A DNA stretch of 64,000 bases from an uncultured Bradyrhizobium sp. Lineage in GTDB: Bacteria; Pseudomonadota; Alphaproteobacteria; Rhizobiales; Xanthobacteraceae. The stretch lies in assembly GCF_947648125.1 (NCBI RefSeq), contig NZ_CANSMR010000018.1, forward strand, positions 1-64,000, in the 5' to 3' direction. Of this stretch, positions 34,310 to 43,306 are shown one piece after another (positions within the stretch are counted from its first letter, which is position 1; each line of letters opens with the position of its first letter). Both the position numbers and the translations under genes were made by a program. A model generated the notes under the pieces. It saw only the letters and a program-made list of their open reading frames with translations. It was not told the DNA's origin and did not search any database.

Positions 34310-35852
34310 CGGCCGGGTTCTCCTTTCCAATATCGACCTCAATTTCGGACCCGAACGAACCGGCCTTGTCGGCAGGAACGGCGTCGGCAAGACGACGCTG
34401 CTCGGCCTGATCGCAGGCCCACACGCGCCGCAATCCGGCACGGTCTCGGTTCAGGGACGCGTCGCGATGCTGCATCAGTCCGTTCAGGTCAAGCCGGACG
34501 AAGGCGTCGTCGACCTGTTCGGCGCGCGGCGCGCGCTGGCTGCGTTGCGCCGCGCCGAACAGGGCCTTGCCAACGCTGAAGAGCTTGCGGATATCGACTG
34601 GACGCTCGACACGCGCATCGCGTCCGCGCTCGCGCGTGTCGGACTGAGCGATGTGCTCGACGCGCCGCTGGCGACGCTGTCCGGCGGACAGGCCACCAGG
34701 GCGCGGCTCGCCGCGCTGAGCTTCGCGCAACCGGACTTTCTGCTGCTGGACGAACCGACCAACAATCTCGACCGCGCGGGACGCCAGGCGGTGATCGACC
34801 TGCTCACCGGCTGGCGGCATGGCGCCATCATCGTCAGCCATGACCGCGAACTGCTGGAGACCATGGATGCGATCGTCGAACTGACCTCGCTGGAGGTCCG
34901 ACGTTATGGCGGCAATTGGAGCCAGTACCGTGCCCGCAAGGCGATCGAGCTGTCGGCAGCACGCCACGATCTGGCCGATGCCGAGAAGCGCGTCGCCGAG
35001 ATCGACCGCAAGGCACGGGAAACATCCGAACGGCAAGCCCGCAAGGACGGCGCCGGCGCGAGGAAGCGCGCCAAGGGCGATCTGCCGCGCATCGCCGCCG
35101 GGCTGCGCAAGGATCGCAGCGAGGACACCGGCGGCGAGAACGCCCGCCTCGCCGAGCGGCGGCGGACGCAAGCGCTCGAATTGGCCACCGCGGCACGCCA
35201 GCGCATCGAGGTGCTGCAACCGTTCTCGGTGCAACTGCCGTCGACGCATCTGCCCGCGAGCCGGATGGTGCTGCGGATCGAAGCCGCCGATGCGGGCTAC
35301 TTCGCGGACGCGCCGATCCTGCGTGACCTCACCTTCTCCATGTCGGGTCCGGAGCGCGTCGCGATCACAGGCCCCAACGGTGCCGGCAAGACGACGCTGC
35401 TCAAGCTTATCAGCGGCGATCTGACCGCGGTGCGCGGCAGCGTCGAGGTGATGACCCGCTTTGCGATGTTCGATCAGGCGGTCAGCCTGCTCGATGCGTC
35501 AGTCTCCATCCTGGACAATTTCCGTCGCATCAATCCGGATGCCGGCGAGAATGCCTGCCGAGCCGCATTGGCGCGTTTCATGTTTCGCGCCGATGCTGCC
35601 CTGCAGATCGTCGGGAGCCTCAGCGGCGGCCAATTGCTTCGGGCCGGCCTCGCCTGCGTGCTGGGCGGCGTGATGCCACCGCCGCTCCTGATCCTCGACG
35701 AGCCGACCAATCACCTCGACATCGAATCCATGGAAGCGGTCGAGGCCGGACTACGCGCTTATGACGGCGCGCTGCTGGTGGTGAGCCACGATGAGACCTT
35801 CCTCGAGGCGATCGCGATCACCCGCAGGTTGGATCTCGCTGAGTGGAAGTGA
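34263..35852 (+). CDS. ABC-F family ATP-binding protein (tandem ABC domains, no membrane part)
   Basis: A ribosome-acting ABC-F ATPase of 529 residues. Domain 1 has Walker A GRNGVGKTTLL (37-), signature LSGGQATRARLA and Walker B LLLDEPTNNLD. A charged helical linker (LADAEKRVAEIDRKARETSE) follows. Domain 2 has GPNGAGKTTLLKL (about 370), SLSGGQLLRAGLA and LILDEPTNHLD. ABC-F proteins bind the ribosomal E site and relieve stalling or drug block. ATG at 34263 is preferred; TTG at 34239 is also in frame. Its 3' end is partly duplicated at 36383-36444. Confidence 0.92.
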   Translation: MPASITLSHLTLSAPDGRVLLSNIDLNFGPERTGLVGRNGVGKTTLLGLIAGPHAPQSGTVSVQGRVAMLHQSVQVKPDEGVVDLFGARRALAALRRAEQGLANAEELADIDWTLDTRIASALARVGLSDVLDAPLATLSGGQATRARLAALSFAQPDFLLLDEPTNNLDRAGRQAVIDLLTGWRHGAIIVSHDRELLETMDAIVELTSLEVRRYGGNWSQYRARKAIELSAARHDLADAEKRVAEIDRKARETSERQARKDGAGARKRAKGDLPRIAAGLRKDRSEDTGGENARLAERRRTQALELATAARQRIEVLQPFSVQLPSTHLPASRMVLRIEAADAGYFADAPILRDLTFSMSGPERVAITGPNGAGKTTLLKLISGDLTAVRGSVEVMTRFAMFDQAVSLLDASVSILDNFRRINPDAGENACRAALARFMFRADAALQIVGSLSGGQLLRAGLACVLGGVMPPPLLILDEPTNHLDIESMEAVEAGLRAYDGALLVVSHDETFLEAIAITRRLDLAEWK

Positions 35853-35905
35853 ACAGCCGAGCACGCATCGCCTTGGGGCAGGTTGTAGGCGCGGTGCTCG
35901 GCTGT
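35853..35905. terminator. Inverted repeat directly after the ABC-F stop
   Basis: Perfect 12-base arms (ACAGCCGAGCAC at 35853-35864 and its complement at 35894-35905) enclose a 29-base loop and begin at the base after the stop codon. There is no T tract, so it may be a weak terminator or an mRNA 3'-protecting hairpin. Confidence 0.4.
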
Positions 35906-35988
35906 CAGGCCGCGCGGCGGTGCGGCCATTCCGCCGGCTTTCGCTCACCCCCATGAGCGAGGCCGTCGGAGCTGAATCTCGCCTGTTG

Positions 35989-36099
35989 CTAAATCCGCGC
36001 CGTCGAATGGAGCGCGTTTCTCCAGAGGGCAAATGCGACGAAGCCTGCCAGCAACAAAAAGCCGCCGCCGACCGCGATCAAGAAATGCGCGAACGTCAT
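35989..36099 (-). CDS. Small single-helix membrane protein (36 residues)
   Basis: The reverse strand encodes a peptide beginning MTFAHFLIAVGGGFLLLAGF and ending TARI. About 22 consecutive residues are hydrophobic (FLIAVGGGFLLLAGFVAFALW), followed by a basic tail, which would place the C-terminus in the cytoplasm. It is terminated by TAG at 35989. A GGGA lies about 9 bases upstream of the ATG. It is too short for standard gene finding, and its function is unknown. Confidence 0.5.
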   Translation of the reverse strand: MTFAHFLIAVGGGFLLLAGFVAFALWRNALHSTARI

Positions 36100-36707
36100 C
36101 TTGGAACATCCCAATTGAGAAGCTTCATGCGGCGCGAGATGCACCGCAATCTGGCAATCAAATGCACTTCAAAAATTGATTTGCCCCGCCGGCCGCCGCC
36201 GGACAGCCCGAAAGGTGGCTGGCACTGCGCTCTGCCCACCCTTCGATTCCAGGGAGGTCGTCAAGCCACTCGGCTGTTGCCTCCCATCGTGCGGTTCGTC
36301 ACACCGCTCAACTGTCACGAGGATAATCGATAAAACTTTATCGACAATCGAAACGGAAAATTAAGGTTACCGACGCGCGGCCGGTGGTGAGCCACGATGA
36401 GACCTTTCGCGAGGCGATCGCGATCACCCGCAGGTTCGAGCTCGGTGCCAATACGCGGTGACAATAGATGGGGTTGTCGGGGTCATCCTTTGGCAAGGGT
36501 CGATCGCGCCCGGCGCGCCGCGGCTCCCACCAAAATATCGAAAACAACCCCATGCAAAGTAGCCAGAGGCCACCGCTTCAGCCTGCGGAGGCCGTTCGAT
36601 CCGGCGTCCAGGATATCAATCGCGCAGCGGCCCTTCTGGTGCCTGTCGAGAACCTGGAACAGAACTGGGATAGGCTGATGGATGCGGAAGCGCTGATCAA
36701 GGGAGGT
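36100..36707. other. Intergenic region with a duplicated ABC-F fragment and no confident gene
   Basis: About 600 bases. It holds the 62-bp copy of the ABC-F 3' end (36383-36444) and an AT-rich stretch at 36320-36370. A plus-strand frame from 36552 (MQSSQRPPLQPAEAVRSG...) has a protein-like first part but runs into the antisense of the LysR gene, so it may be a gene remnant. Nothing else is supported. Confidence 0.4.
36383..36444 (+). pseudogene. 62-bp duplicated fragment of the ABC-F gene 3' end
   Basis: Bases 36383-36444 match 35777-35838 inside the ABC-F gene at 58 of 62 positions (the sequence coding VVSHDETFLEAIAITRRLDL). It is in the same orientation, 606 bases downstream. The fragment cannot encode a working protein by itself. 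It marks a local duplication followed by loss of most of the copy. Confidence 0.75.
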
Positions 36708-37685
36708 TCACGCCTTCGCCAGGGCCACCCGCGGCAGAGAGCTGGATTTCGTCGCCGTGTCGGCATGGAGCACCGTGAGTTCGCCAGGATCGAAGTCGGC
36801 GAAGGCCTCTCGCACAAAGCGCAAGAATGCCGCCACGCGCGGAATGCCGATGCTGCCGCGACGGTATAGCAGGTGGATGCCGAAGCTCGGCGGGCAAGAC
36901 CATCCCGGCAGTAGTCGCATGAGACGGCCCGACGTCAGGAAGGCCGGATCGAAGCAGGCCATGTAGATGATGCCAACGCCAGCACAGGCCGCGACGATCA
37001 AGCCTTCGCGATCCGGTGTGACGAACGAAGGACGCACCCGTATCGTCTCGAGCCTCCCCTTGCGCTCGAATTTCCAATGGTCGAAGGGACCAGTCGACCA
37101 AGCTGGACGAAACAGCAGGCAGCGATGGTTGACGAGATCGGCAGGGTGCACCGGCGCACCAAAACGACGTACGTAGTCCGGCGAGGCATACGCTGCCGGC
37201 TTGCCTTGACCTAGCCGTTGCGCCACGAGCCGCGACGGAGGAGGTTCGCCGACGTACAGCAGAACGTCGAGGTTCTCAGACTGCATGTCGCGAGGGTCCT
37301 GCGTCAGACGCGTTTCGACGAGCAACTCGGGGTGCCGATCATTCAGACTGGCCAGCCTCGGCATCAGGACATAGCGGCTGAGCGGCGCCTGCACGCCCAC
37401 TCGCACGATACCGCTGACCCGCCCATGCCTGTTCGTGAAGCCATCGGTTAGTTCGGCAATGCGCGCAACGATGTCCACGGCCCGGCGATAGACGTCGGCC
37501 CCTTCCTGAGTGAGCTTGAGCTGGCGCGTCGTCCGGTTGAATAAAGGGACCTTGAGCTCGCGCTCCAGTTCAGCAATGCCGCGGCTGACCGCCGACGGCG
37601 TCAAGTCCATGATCCGCGCCGCCGCAGCGAAGCTGCCGCTGTCGGCCGCGCTGATCAGCATTTCAAGGCGATGACCGCGATTCAA
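36708..37685 (-). CDS. LysR-family transcriptional regulator
   Basis: A 325-residue LysR protein. The helix-turn-helix is LISAADSGSFAAAARIMDLT, then SAVSRGIAELERELKVPLFN. The effector domain includes VAQRLGQGKPAAYASPDYVR and the late segment RRGSIGIPRVAAFLRFVREA. No ATG gives a family-length protein. A TTG at 37685 (then NRGHRLEML) has GGGGGA seven bases upstream and is the likely start. The cupin gene at 37818 is divergent and may be its target. Confidence 0.87.
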   Translation of the reverse strand: MNRGHRLEMLISAADSGSFAAAARIMDLTPSAVSRGIAELERELKVPLFNRTTRQLKLTQEGADVYRRAVDIVARIAELTDGFTNRHGRVSGIVRVGVQAPLSRYVLMPRLASLNDRHPELLVETRLTQDPRDMQSENLDVLLYVGEPPPSRLVAQRLGQGKPAAYASPDYVRRFGAPVHPADLVNHRCLLFRPAWSTGPFDHWKFERKGRLETIRVRPSFVTPDREGLIVAACAGVGIIYMACFDPAFLTSGRLMRLLPGWSCPPSFGIHLLYRRGSIGIPRVAAFLRFVREAFADFDPGELTVLHADTATKSSSLPRVALAKA

Positions 37686-37817
37686 GACGAAATCCCCCGT
37701 GCCGGGCGCTATTCCTATTCGTGATATTAACTCACGACTGAAATTCGGCCAAGCTGCTCGACGCGGCCGGCCTCCGTGCCTACGCTGCGTCCAGAATTTG
37801 CTTGTCGGGGAAGCGTG

Positions 37818-38270
37818 ATGAGGAAGCCTGCGTTTGCTGCGATCGCCGCATTGGTCGGCACGATGGTGACGTCGGCCAGCTTTGCTCAGACCACTGCAAT
37901 GTGTGCGGGCCTGGCCGGCGCAGCGTCTTGGGCGGAAGACCGCGAAGCGGTGACGGCTGCACCAAAGAATCACAGGGTGATCTACGAAACGGCAGACCTG
38001 CGCGTGCTGGAGGTGACTGTTCTTCCGGGCGAGCGCGAAGCCTCGCATCATCATCGCTGGCCCAGCGTGATGGTGGTGGATTCGCGTCCTCCCTACGTCA
38101 ACTACGACAAGGATGGCAAGGTATTCCAGTCGGTCGTGCAGGGGCAGCAATCAGTCGAACTCCCGCTGATGGTCCGGCTGCCGGCTCAAGCCGAGCACGC
38201 GATCGAGAACACCGGCAACAAGCCCTTTCACGCCATCCGCATCGAATACAAGCGGCTTTGCGAGCAGTGA
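37818..38270 (+). CDS. Secreted small cupin-like protein
   Basis: A 150-residue protein with a signal peptide (MRKPAFAAIAALVGTMVTSA, cleavage near ASFAQ). The mature part is cupin-like: LEVTVLPGEREASHHHRWPS supplies the clustered His ligands of motif 1, and HAIENTGNKPFHAIRIEYKR resembles motif 2. Such proteins bind a metal ion; enzymatic activity is unknown. It is divergent from the LysR gene. The start at 37818 follows GGGGAAGCG. Confidence 0.75.
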   Translation: MRKPAFAAIAALVGTMVTSASFAQTTAMCAGLAGAASWAEDREAVTAAPKNHRVIYETADLRVLEVTVLPGEREASHHHRWPSVMVVDSRPPYVNYDKDGKVFQSVVQGQQSVELPLMVRLPAQAEHAIENTGNKPFHAIRIEYKRLCEQ

Positions 38271-38453
38271 TGCGTGCCTGGCTCTCGCGGACTTATTCTG
38301 CGGGTGTAGGGCTCGTAACCGCTTGAGGCTGCCTCGAAGCGTCGGGCGAAAAGTATTCCGGCCGTCTGCTATCGAGAGCAGGGGCCGGCGGCGTCACCAT
38401 AGCAACCGCATTTCCACGCTGATTGTGCCAGGATCCGCTGCGAGAGACCTCAC

Positions 38454-38750
38454 ATGACCGAAGCCAGAGCAAATTCTCACCCCTGCCCGCGCAAAGTGTC
38501 GCGTACCGTGCTCGGATACGTGCTGTTCGCCACAGCGTTCCTCGCTGTTGGCTTGTACATACTTTTCATTTCCGGCCCCGCGATGCATGCAGCGGCGAGA
38601 GAGCGCCTCGCGCAGACCATCGCGGAGGAGGATCGCAGCTTCTGCGAGCAATTCGGTGCACGGTCCGGATCAGCCGGGTTCGCGCGTGCCGCCGAGAACT
38701 GGCAATGGTTCGGCAACGTCAGGCCGAGCGCGACAACGCCGCAGCTCTAG
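38454..38750 (+). CDS. Small membrane-anchored protein of unknown function (98 residues)
   Basis: One hydrophobic helix (VLGYVLFATAFLAVGLYILF, about residues 19-38) follows a basic N-terminus; the remaining 55 residues are polar and would lie outside the cytoplasm. It has a GAGAG site upstream of the ATG at 38454. No family recognised. It sits between two secreted-protein genes in the same orientation. Confidence 0.55.
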   Translation: MTEARANSHPCPRKVSRTVLGYVLFATAFLAVGLYILFISGPAMHAAARERLAQTIAEEDRSFCEQFGARSGSAGFARAAENWQWFGNVRPSATTPQL

Positions 38751-38802
38751 GTCTTTAAGGGTTCATCTCAAAATCAGGGCCGATCGGACACGGGAGAGGG
38801 AT

Positions 38803-39780
38803 GTGATCAAGCAATCTGCGATAGCGCTTGCTTTTCTTGTGGCAATTGTCGGGTCGGCCGCGGCCCAAGTGGCGCGCCTGGAGGTCTACCCCATTGCGTC
38901 GGTAACGCTCGCTGATTCCGAATTCCTGGCGGGGCGCAGCAACGGCCAATCGGTGACGATTGCGGGCGAGCTGCGGATCCCGAAGGCTGGCGCTGACAGG
39001 TTGCCCGCCGTTATTCTGCTCCATGGCGCGGGAGGTATGGGCGGCGTGGGAGGCTCGATCGACGAGTGGTCGAGAGCCCTCAACCAACTCGGTATCGCGA
39101 CATTTGCCATCGACAGCTTTTCGGCACGGGGAATCGTTTCAACCGTAGCCGATCAGGCGCGGCTTGGTCGTCTGAACATGGTTGCCGATGCCTATCGGGC
39201 CCTCGACCTGTTGGCCAAGCATCCGCGAATCGACCCGAATCGCATAGCGGTGATGGGCTTCTCCAGGGGTGGACAATCGGCATTGTACTCGGCCATGAAC
39301 CGACTGTATGGGACGCTGGGTCCGGCCAACAACCTGCGCTTCGCGGCGCACATCGCCTTCTATCCCGATTGCACGACGACGTACCGGGGTGACACCGACG
39401 TCAGCGACAAGCCTATCCGCATCCTCCATGGCAGCTCGGACAACTACAATCCCGTGGCACCCTGCCGCGCCTATGTTGAGCGACTGACCGGCGCGCACAA
39501 GGACGTCAAGCTGATCGAGTTTCCCGACGCCTATCACGTCTTCGACGCCCCGTCTCTCCGGACCCCGCTGACGTTGAAGGGAGCCGCGACGACGCGGCGT
39601 TGCCAACTTGTAGAAGCGGACGATCATCAGATCCTCAACCACGAGACGCAGAAACCCTTTAGCTACGCCGATGCCTGCGTCGAAAGGGATCCGACGCTCG
39701 CCTACAACGAAGCTGCGAGCAATCAGGCTCACCTATTCGTTCGAGATTTCCTGTCGGAGGTTTTCCAGCTTCAGCCGTAG
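38803..39780 (+). CDS. Secreted dienelactone-hydrolase-like alpha/beta hydrolase
   Basis: A 325-residue protein starting with a signal peptide (IKQSAIALAFLVAIVGSAAA). The alpha/beta hydrolase fold shows HGAGG (oxyanion loop), nucleophile Ser in MGFSRGGQSA, LHGSSDNYNP (acid region) and the catalytic His in DAYHVFD. It resembles dienelactone hydrolases but is periplasmic. GTG at 38803 is chosen as start because GGGAGAGGG precedes it; an ATG two bases earlier is out of frame. Substrate unknown. Confidence 0.82.
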   Translation: MIKQSAIALAFLVAIVGSAAAQVARLEVYPIASVTLADSEFLAGRSNGQSVTIAGELRIPKAGADRLPAVILLHGAGGMGGVGGSIDEWSRALNQLGIATFAIDSFSARGIVSTVADQARLGRLNMVADAYRALDLLAKHPRIDPNRIAVMGFSRGGQSALYSAMNRLYGTLGPANNLRFAAHIAFYPDCTTTYRGDTDVSDKPIRILHGSSDNYNPVAPCRAYVERLTGAHKDVKLIEFPDAYHVFDAPSLRTPLTLKGAATTRRCQLVEADDHQILNHETQKPFSYADACVERDPTLAYNEAASNQAHLFVRDFLSEVFQLQP

Positions 39781-40293
39781 GAGCCCGCCGAAAGGCAATC
39801 GCCGCAATCCGATCTGCTTCAGCCCGAATCTTTACCGCGCTCGCGATCGGGTTGAGCGGTCCTTCAACGGGATCAAACAGTACCGTCGGGTGGCGACACG
39901 CTACGACAGGTTCGCCGCCAACTACCTTGCCTTCGTTCAACTTGCGTCAGTCGGGCTATGGCTGCGTCTTAGCTTGCCTGTCGCTGCCCCCTGGCCCTCC
40001 CCCTCTAACCCAGCCCAGGTACTTCTCCGCTGCAGACGGGACTTTGCAGGGGGCCGGCGACCAGCGCAGCGCGGCCTAGCTCGCCGCAATCCCAGGCCTG
40101 CGAAAACTGATTCCAAGGAATCAGCCTGGCAAAAGCCGGGCATATTTTTGAAGGATTCGCGCGTCCGCGAACAGTTCAATGACGGCAAGTTGACCGGGCC
40201 ACGCGACCCACGGGGTCTCCACCGCGGTTCTCCACCGTCCGAATCCGGTGGCCCGAGCAACGCCCGGTCTATTGGGTTTTTCGCACGCCGCGA
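39781..40293. other. Gene-poor interval after the hydrolase
   Basis: About 510 bases between convergent genes with no supported gene. Short frames are uneven in codon use and lack ribosome binding sites. The interval contains a candidate terminator (40124-40150) and an 18-base inverted repeat at 40107-40124 (CTGATTCC-AA-GGAATCAG). Confidence 0.4.
40124..40150 (+). terminator. Candidate rho-independent terminator
   Basis: GCCTGGC (40124-40130), loop AAAA, then GCCGGGC (40135-40141) form a seven-pair stem with one T-G wobble, followed by CATATTTTTG. It is 340 bases beyond the hydrolase stop, so it may end that transcript or act on a shorter one. Confidence 0.4.
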
Positions 40294-41742
40294 TCACGTG
40301 GCGGAGAGGGAGTCAGTCAATCCCTGTTGAGGTCCCTCCTTTGCTCGGCCCTGCCAGATCGCGACCGCACCTGCGAGCAAGACAGCGGCCGATATCACGA
40401 GCGAGGCATGCGCGCCTGCCATGAACGCGTTGTTCGCTGCGACCAGCGAGCCGAACAGGGCAACGCCAAGCACGCTGCCGGTCTGCCGCGTCGCGTTCAA
40501 TACACCGGCGGCGATGCCGGATCGCGATTTCTCGACACTGCCGAGCAACGTCGAGGTCAAGGACGGCACGAGCAGGCCGAGGCCCCCGCCGAGCACCATC
40601 AGCTGAGCGCAGATCGCCCCGTAGCTCGTGCCTGAGGCCATCGGCAGCAGCGCAACGCAGCCCGCGGCAGTGATCACACAAGCGAGCGCAATGGTTTGCG
40701 GCGCACCGAGGCGCTCGCTGACCGACGCGGCGATCAGGTTGGCGGGGAGCACCATGGCCATCATGGGTACGAAGGCGAGGCCCGTTGCGAACGGCGACCA
40801 GCCATTGACGTTCTGGAAGTAGAGACTGAGCACGAAGATCAGGCCGTAGAAGGCGATGTTGAAGAGGAGCCCGACCAGAGCGGTCAGCGCGAACATGCGA
40901 TGGCGGAACAGCGACAGCGGCAGCATCGGTTGTGGCGCGCGCGCCTCGCGCCATACGAACAGGAGTCCGATCACGGCCGCCCCCGAGAAGCCCATGATGA
41001 CGAACGGATGGCTCCAGCCGAGCGCACCGCCTTCGATCAGGGCGCCGGCCAGCGTGCCGAGGGTTGCAATCGCCGCGATCTGTCCCGGCAGATCGATCTC
41101 GCGCTGCGCGAGCCGCGGCGTCTCCTCGGCATAACGCCAGGCGAGCCAGAGGCCGGCGGCGCCGATCGGCAGGTTGACAAGAAAGATCGCGCGCCAGCCG
41201 ACCAGCGCGATCAACGCACCGCCGACGAATGGCCCCGAAGTCAGTGCGACGCTCGCACCTGCAGCCCAGAAGCCGACCGCGCGGCCGCGCGCCTTCGGAT
41301 CGGTATAGGCGTGATTGAGCAGCGTCAGCGAGTTCGGCACCAGGATCGCCGCCGCCAGGCCCTGCACGGAGCGAGCAGCGATCAGGAACATCGCCGACGG
41401 AGCCAATGCGCAGGCGAGCGAAGCCAACGTGAAGATTGCAAAGCCCCCGATGAATACTCGCTTGGCGCCAACGCGATCACCGAGCGCACCAGCGGTCAAA
41501 ATGAAGGCAGCGAATGCAATGGTATAGGCGGTCACCACCCATTGCAGCTCGGCTACGCTGCCGCCGAGCGAGGTGCTGATGCTGCTCAGCGCGGTATTGA
41601 CGATGGTGATGTCCAACTGCACCACGCCGAGGCCGAGGCTCGTGGCGGCAAGCGCCAGCGCCGCCGCGAGAGGCGAACGGGATGACGTGTTGTCGGAGCC
41701 GGCTTGTTCCGGCTGCCTTGTGTTGAGCGAAGTTGTTTGCAT
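40294..41742 (-). CDS. MFS multidrug exporter, DHA2 (EmrB/QacA-like) family
   Basis: A 482-residue protein with about 14 membrane helices. The start region LGLGVVQLDITIVNTALSSI carries the DHA2 motif (LDxTIVNVALP variant). TAGALGDRVGAKRVFIGGFA is motif A, and GFWAAGASVALTSGPFVGGA is motif C of proton-driven antiporters. It is divergent from an ArsR-type regulator gene; together they look like a repressor-exporter pair that responds to a toxic compound. Confidence 0.9.
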   Translation of the reverse strand: MQTTSLNTRQPEQAGSDNTSSRSPLAAALALAATSLGLGVVQLDITIVNTALSSISTSLGGSVAELQWVVTAYTIAFAAFILTAGALGDRVGAKRVFIGGFAIFTLASLACALAPSAMFLIAARSVQGLAAAILVPNSLTLLNHAYTDPKARGRAVGFWAAGASVALTSGPFVGGALIALVGWRAIFLVNLPIGAAGLWLAWRYAEETPRLAQREIDLPGQIAAIATLGTLAGALIEGGALGWSHPFVIMGFSGAAVIGLLFVWREARAPQPMLPLSLFRHRMFALTALVGLLFNIAFYGLIFVLSLYFQNVNGWSPFATGLAFVPMMAMVLPANLIAASVSERLGAPQTIALACVITAAGCVALLPMASGTSYGAICAQLMVLGGGLGLLVPSLTSTLLGSVEKSRSGIAAGVLNATRQTGSVLGVALFGSLVAANNAFMAGAHASLVISAAVLLAGAVAIWQGRAKEGPQQGLTDSLSAT

Positions 41743-41793
41743 TGATCACACTCGGTTGTCCGTGAGATTTTGATGGCTCAGACCAGCCCGTTT

Positions 41794-41820
41794 TTCGATT
41801 GTCATTCGAAGCCAATCGAA
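41794..41820. promoter_or_regulatory. Candidate operator between exporter and ArsR-type regulator
   Basis: TTCGATTG (41794-41801) and CAATCGAA (41813-41820) form a perfect inverted repeat with an 11-base spacer, 52-78 bases upstream of the exporter start. ArsR-type repressors bind imperfect dyads of this scale. The other end of the intergenic region (toward 41994) shows nothing similar. Confidence 0.35.
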
Positions 41821-41993
41821 TACTTGGAGCCGCGAGACGATCTTTCGTCCCGTCGCGGCGATGCCTTTCGCTTGGGCTCAGTGGCGTCCAGACAACCTAT
41901 GTCTCGCGACTGCATCGGTCTTGCAGAAACACTACGGTCTTGGCCGAAGTATTCGTGCTTGGCGCTGCGTCCTCATCGGCGTAGGAGAAAGAC

Positions 41994-42749
41994 ATGGACA
42001 CGGGACCCAAAATCGCCCAGGTCGCGGCACTCATCGGCGATCCGGCGCGCGCCAACATGCTCAGTGCGCTGATGGATGGTCGAACATTGACCGCCTCGGA
42101 GCTTGCCTATGTGTCTGGCGTGGCACCGCAGACAGCGAGCGGCCATCTTGCGAAACTCAGCGACGCCGGATTGCTTGCGCTCGCAAGGCAGGGCCGACGG
42201 CGATATTTTCGCTTGGCCTCTCCGCACGTCGCGCGCGTGCTGGAAGGTCTCATGGTGGTGGCGCAGGACGGCCCCGCCCGGCAGCGCAATCTCTGGCGCG
42301 GCGGAGAGACGCTCCGACACGCGCGGACGTGCTATGACCACATGGCCGGCCGCATCGCCGTCGCAATCGCCGACCGGCTGGTCCAACAGTCGTTCATTCT
42401 GCTCGACGAGGATGGCGGACAACTGACCGATGCTGGTCGGTCATTCTTCGATGAGTTCGGCGTTGATCTTCGCCTCGCCTCCAAGCGCCGAGTGTTCTGT
42501 CGCCCCTGTCTCGACTGGAGCGAGCGCCGGCCGCATCTGGCCGGGGCGCTCGGCGCTGCCATCCTTCACCACGCTCTCGAGCACGATTGGGTTGAGCATG
42601 TCCGGGATAGCCGCGCGCTCGTCGTGACGCCTGCTGGTGTTAGTGGACTTGCCACGACGTTCGGCATCGAGGGCGCCCTCTCGAGGGACGGCAGCGAAGG
42701 GCAGGTTGCATCACTGTCCAGAGGCCGGGTAGCGGTTTTCTCGGGTTGA
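41994..42749 (+). CDS. ArsR-type winged-helix regulator
   Basis: A 251-residue regulator, longer than typical ArsR (about 100). The winged helix is IGDPARANMLSALMDGRTLT, then ASELAYVSGVAPQTASGHLA and ARQGRRRYFRLA. The C-terminal half includes CRPCLDWSERRPHLAGALGA, a Cys-containing block seen in a family of one- or two-domain ArsR-like regulators, so metal or thiol sensing is possible but unproven. It is divergent from the DHA2 exporter. Confidence 0.87.
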   Translation: MDTGPKIAQVAALIGDPARANMLSALMDGRTLTASELAYVSGVAPQTASGHLAKLSDAGLLALARQGRRRYFRLASPHVARVLEGLMVVAQDGPARQRNLWRGGETLRHARTCYDHMAGRIAVAIADRLVQQSFILLDEDGGQLTDAGRSFFDEFGVDLRLASKRRVFCRPCLDWSERRPHLAGALGAAILHHALEHDWVEHVRDSRALVVTPAGVSGLATTFGIEGALSRDGSEGQVASLSRGRVAVFSG

Positions 42750-43004
42750 GTCAGCGCCCCCGGACGGACGTAGCAGTGCGATCAGTCGCTTCGACCGCAA
42801 GTACTGTCCATATTTGACCTCAAAAATTGCGGGATTAGCCTTGCCGGCGTGCGCCCGGACCGCCGTCGGCAGGCGTGACCGCGTCTGTCCATCGCGCGCG
42901 CATTGCGGTGAAAAGCACGGTCGATCGGCGAACTCATCTGCTCACAAGCAAATAAAGGCACCCGCGAAATCGATCGGAGACACCCTTCGCCCTGGTTGAA
43001 AGGG

Positions 43005-43094
43005 TGGCGGAGAGGGGGGGATTCGAACCCCCGATAGGCTTGCACCTATGCCGCATTTCGAGTGCGGTACAATCAACCACTCTGCCACCTCTCC
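43005..43094 (-). tRNA. tRNA-Ser (anticodon CGA)
   Basis: A 90-base gene on the reverse strand. The 5' end is GGAGAGGTGGCAGAGTGG, the class II signature of serine tRNA with a long variable arm. The anticodon CGA is at 43058-43060, in the loop CTCGAAA. The T arm has GGTTCGAATCC, and CCA is genome-encoded (43005-43007). The acceptor stem pairs GGAGAGG with CCTCTCC. Confidence 0.95.
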
Positions 43095-43306
43095 AGCGGC
43101 CCAGGTGATTTGCACCACCCGCGGTCGGGCGTGTTCTAGGCGAGGATGGCGGGACAGACAAGGCGCTGCAATAATATTTCCGTCGCCGCCGCCTCGCCCC
43201 GGCGAGGCACCGGGGTGGCGCAAGAAAGTGCGCGGAAACAAAGCGCTAGCGGGACGGTTCTGGTCCGATCGGGGCGCGGGCGAAGCAAAAGCAGCAGGAG
43301 CGGCCC

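Noticed and set aside
36552-36869. Plus-strand frame starting MQSSQRPPLQPAEAVRSG
   Set aside because: First 50 residues look protein-like, but the frame continues antisense through the LysR gene and no homologue is recognised; left as a possible remnant.
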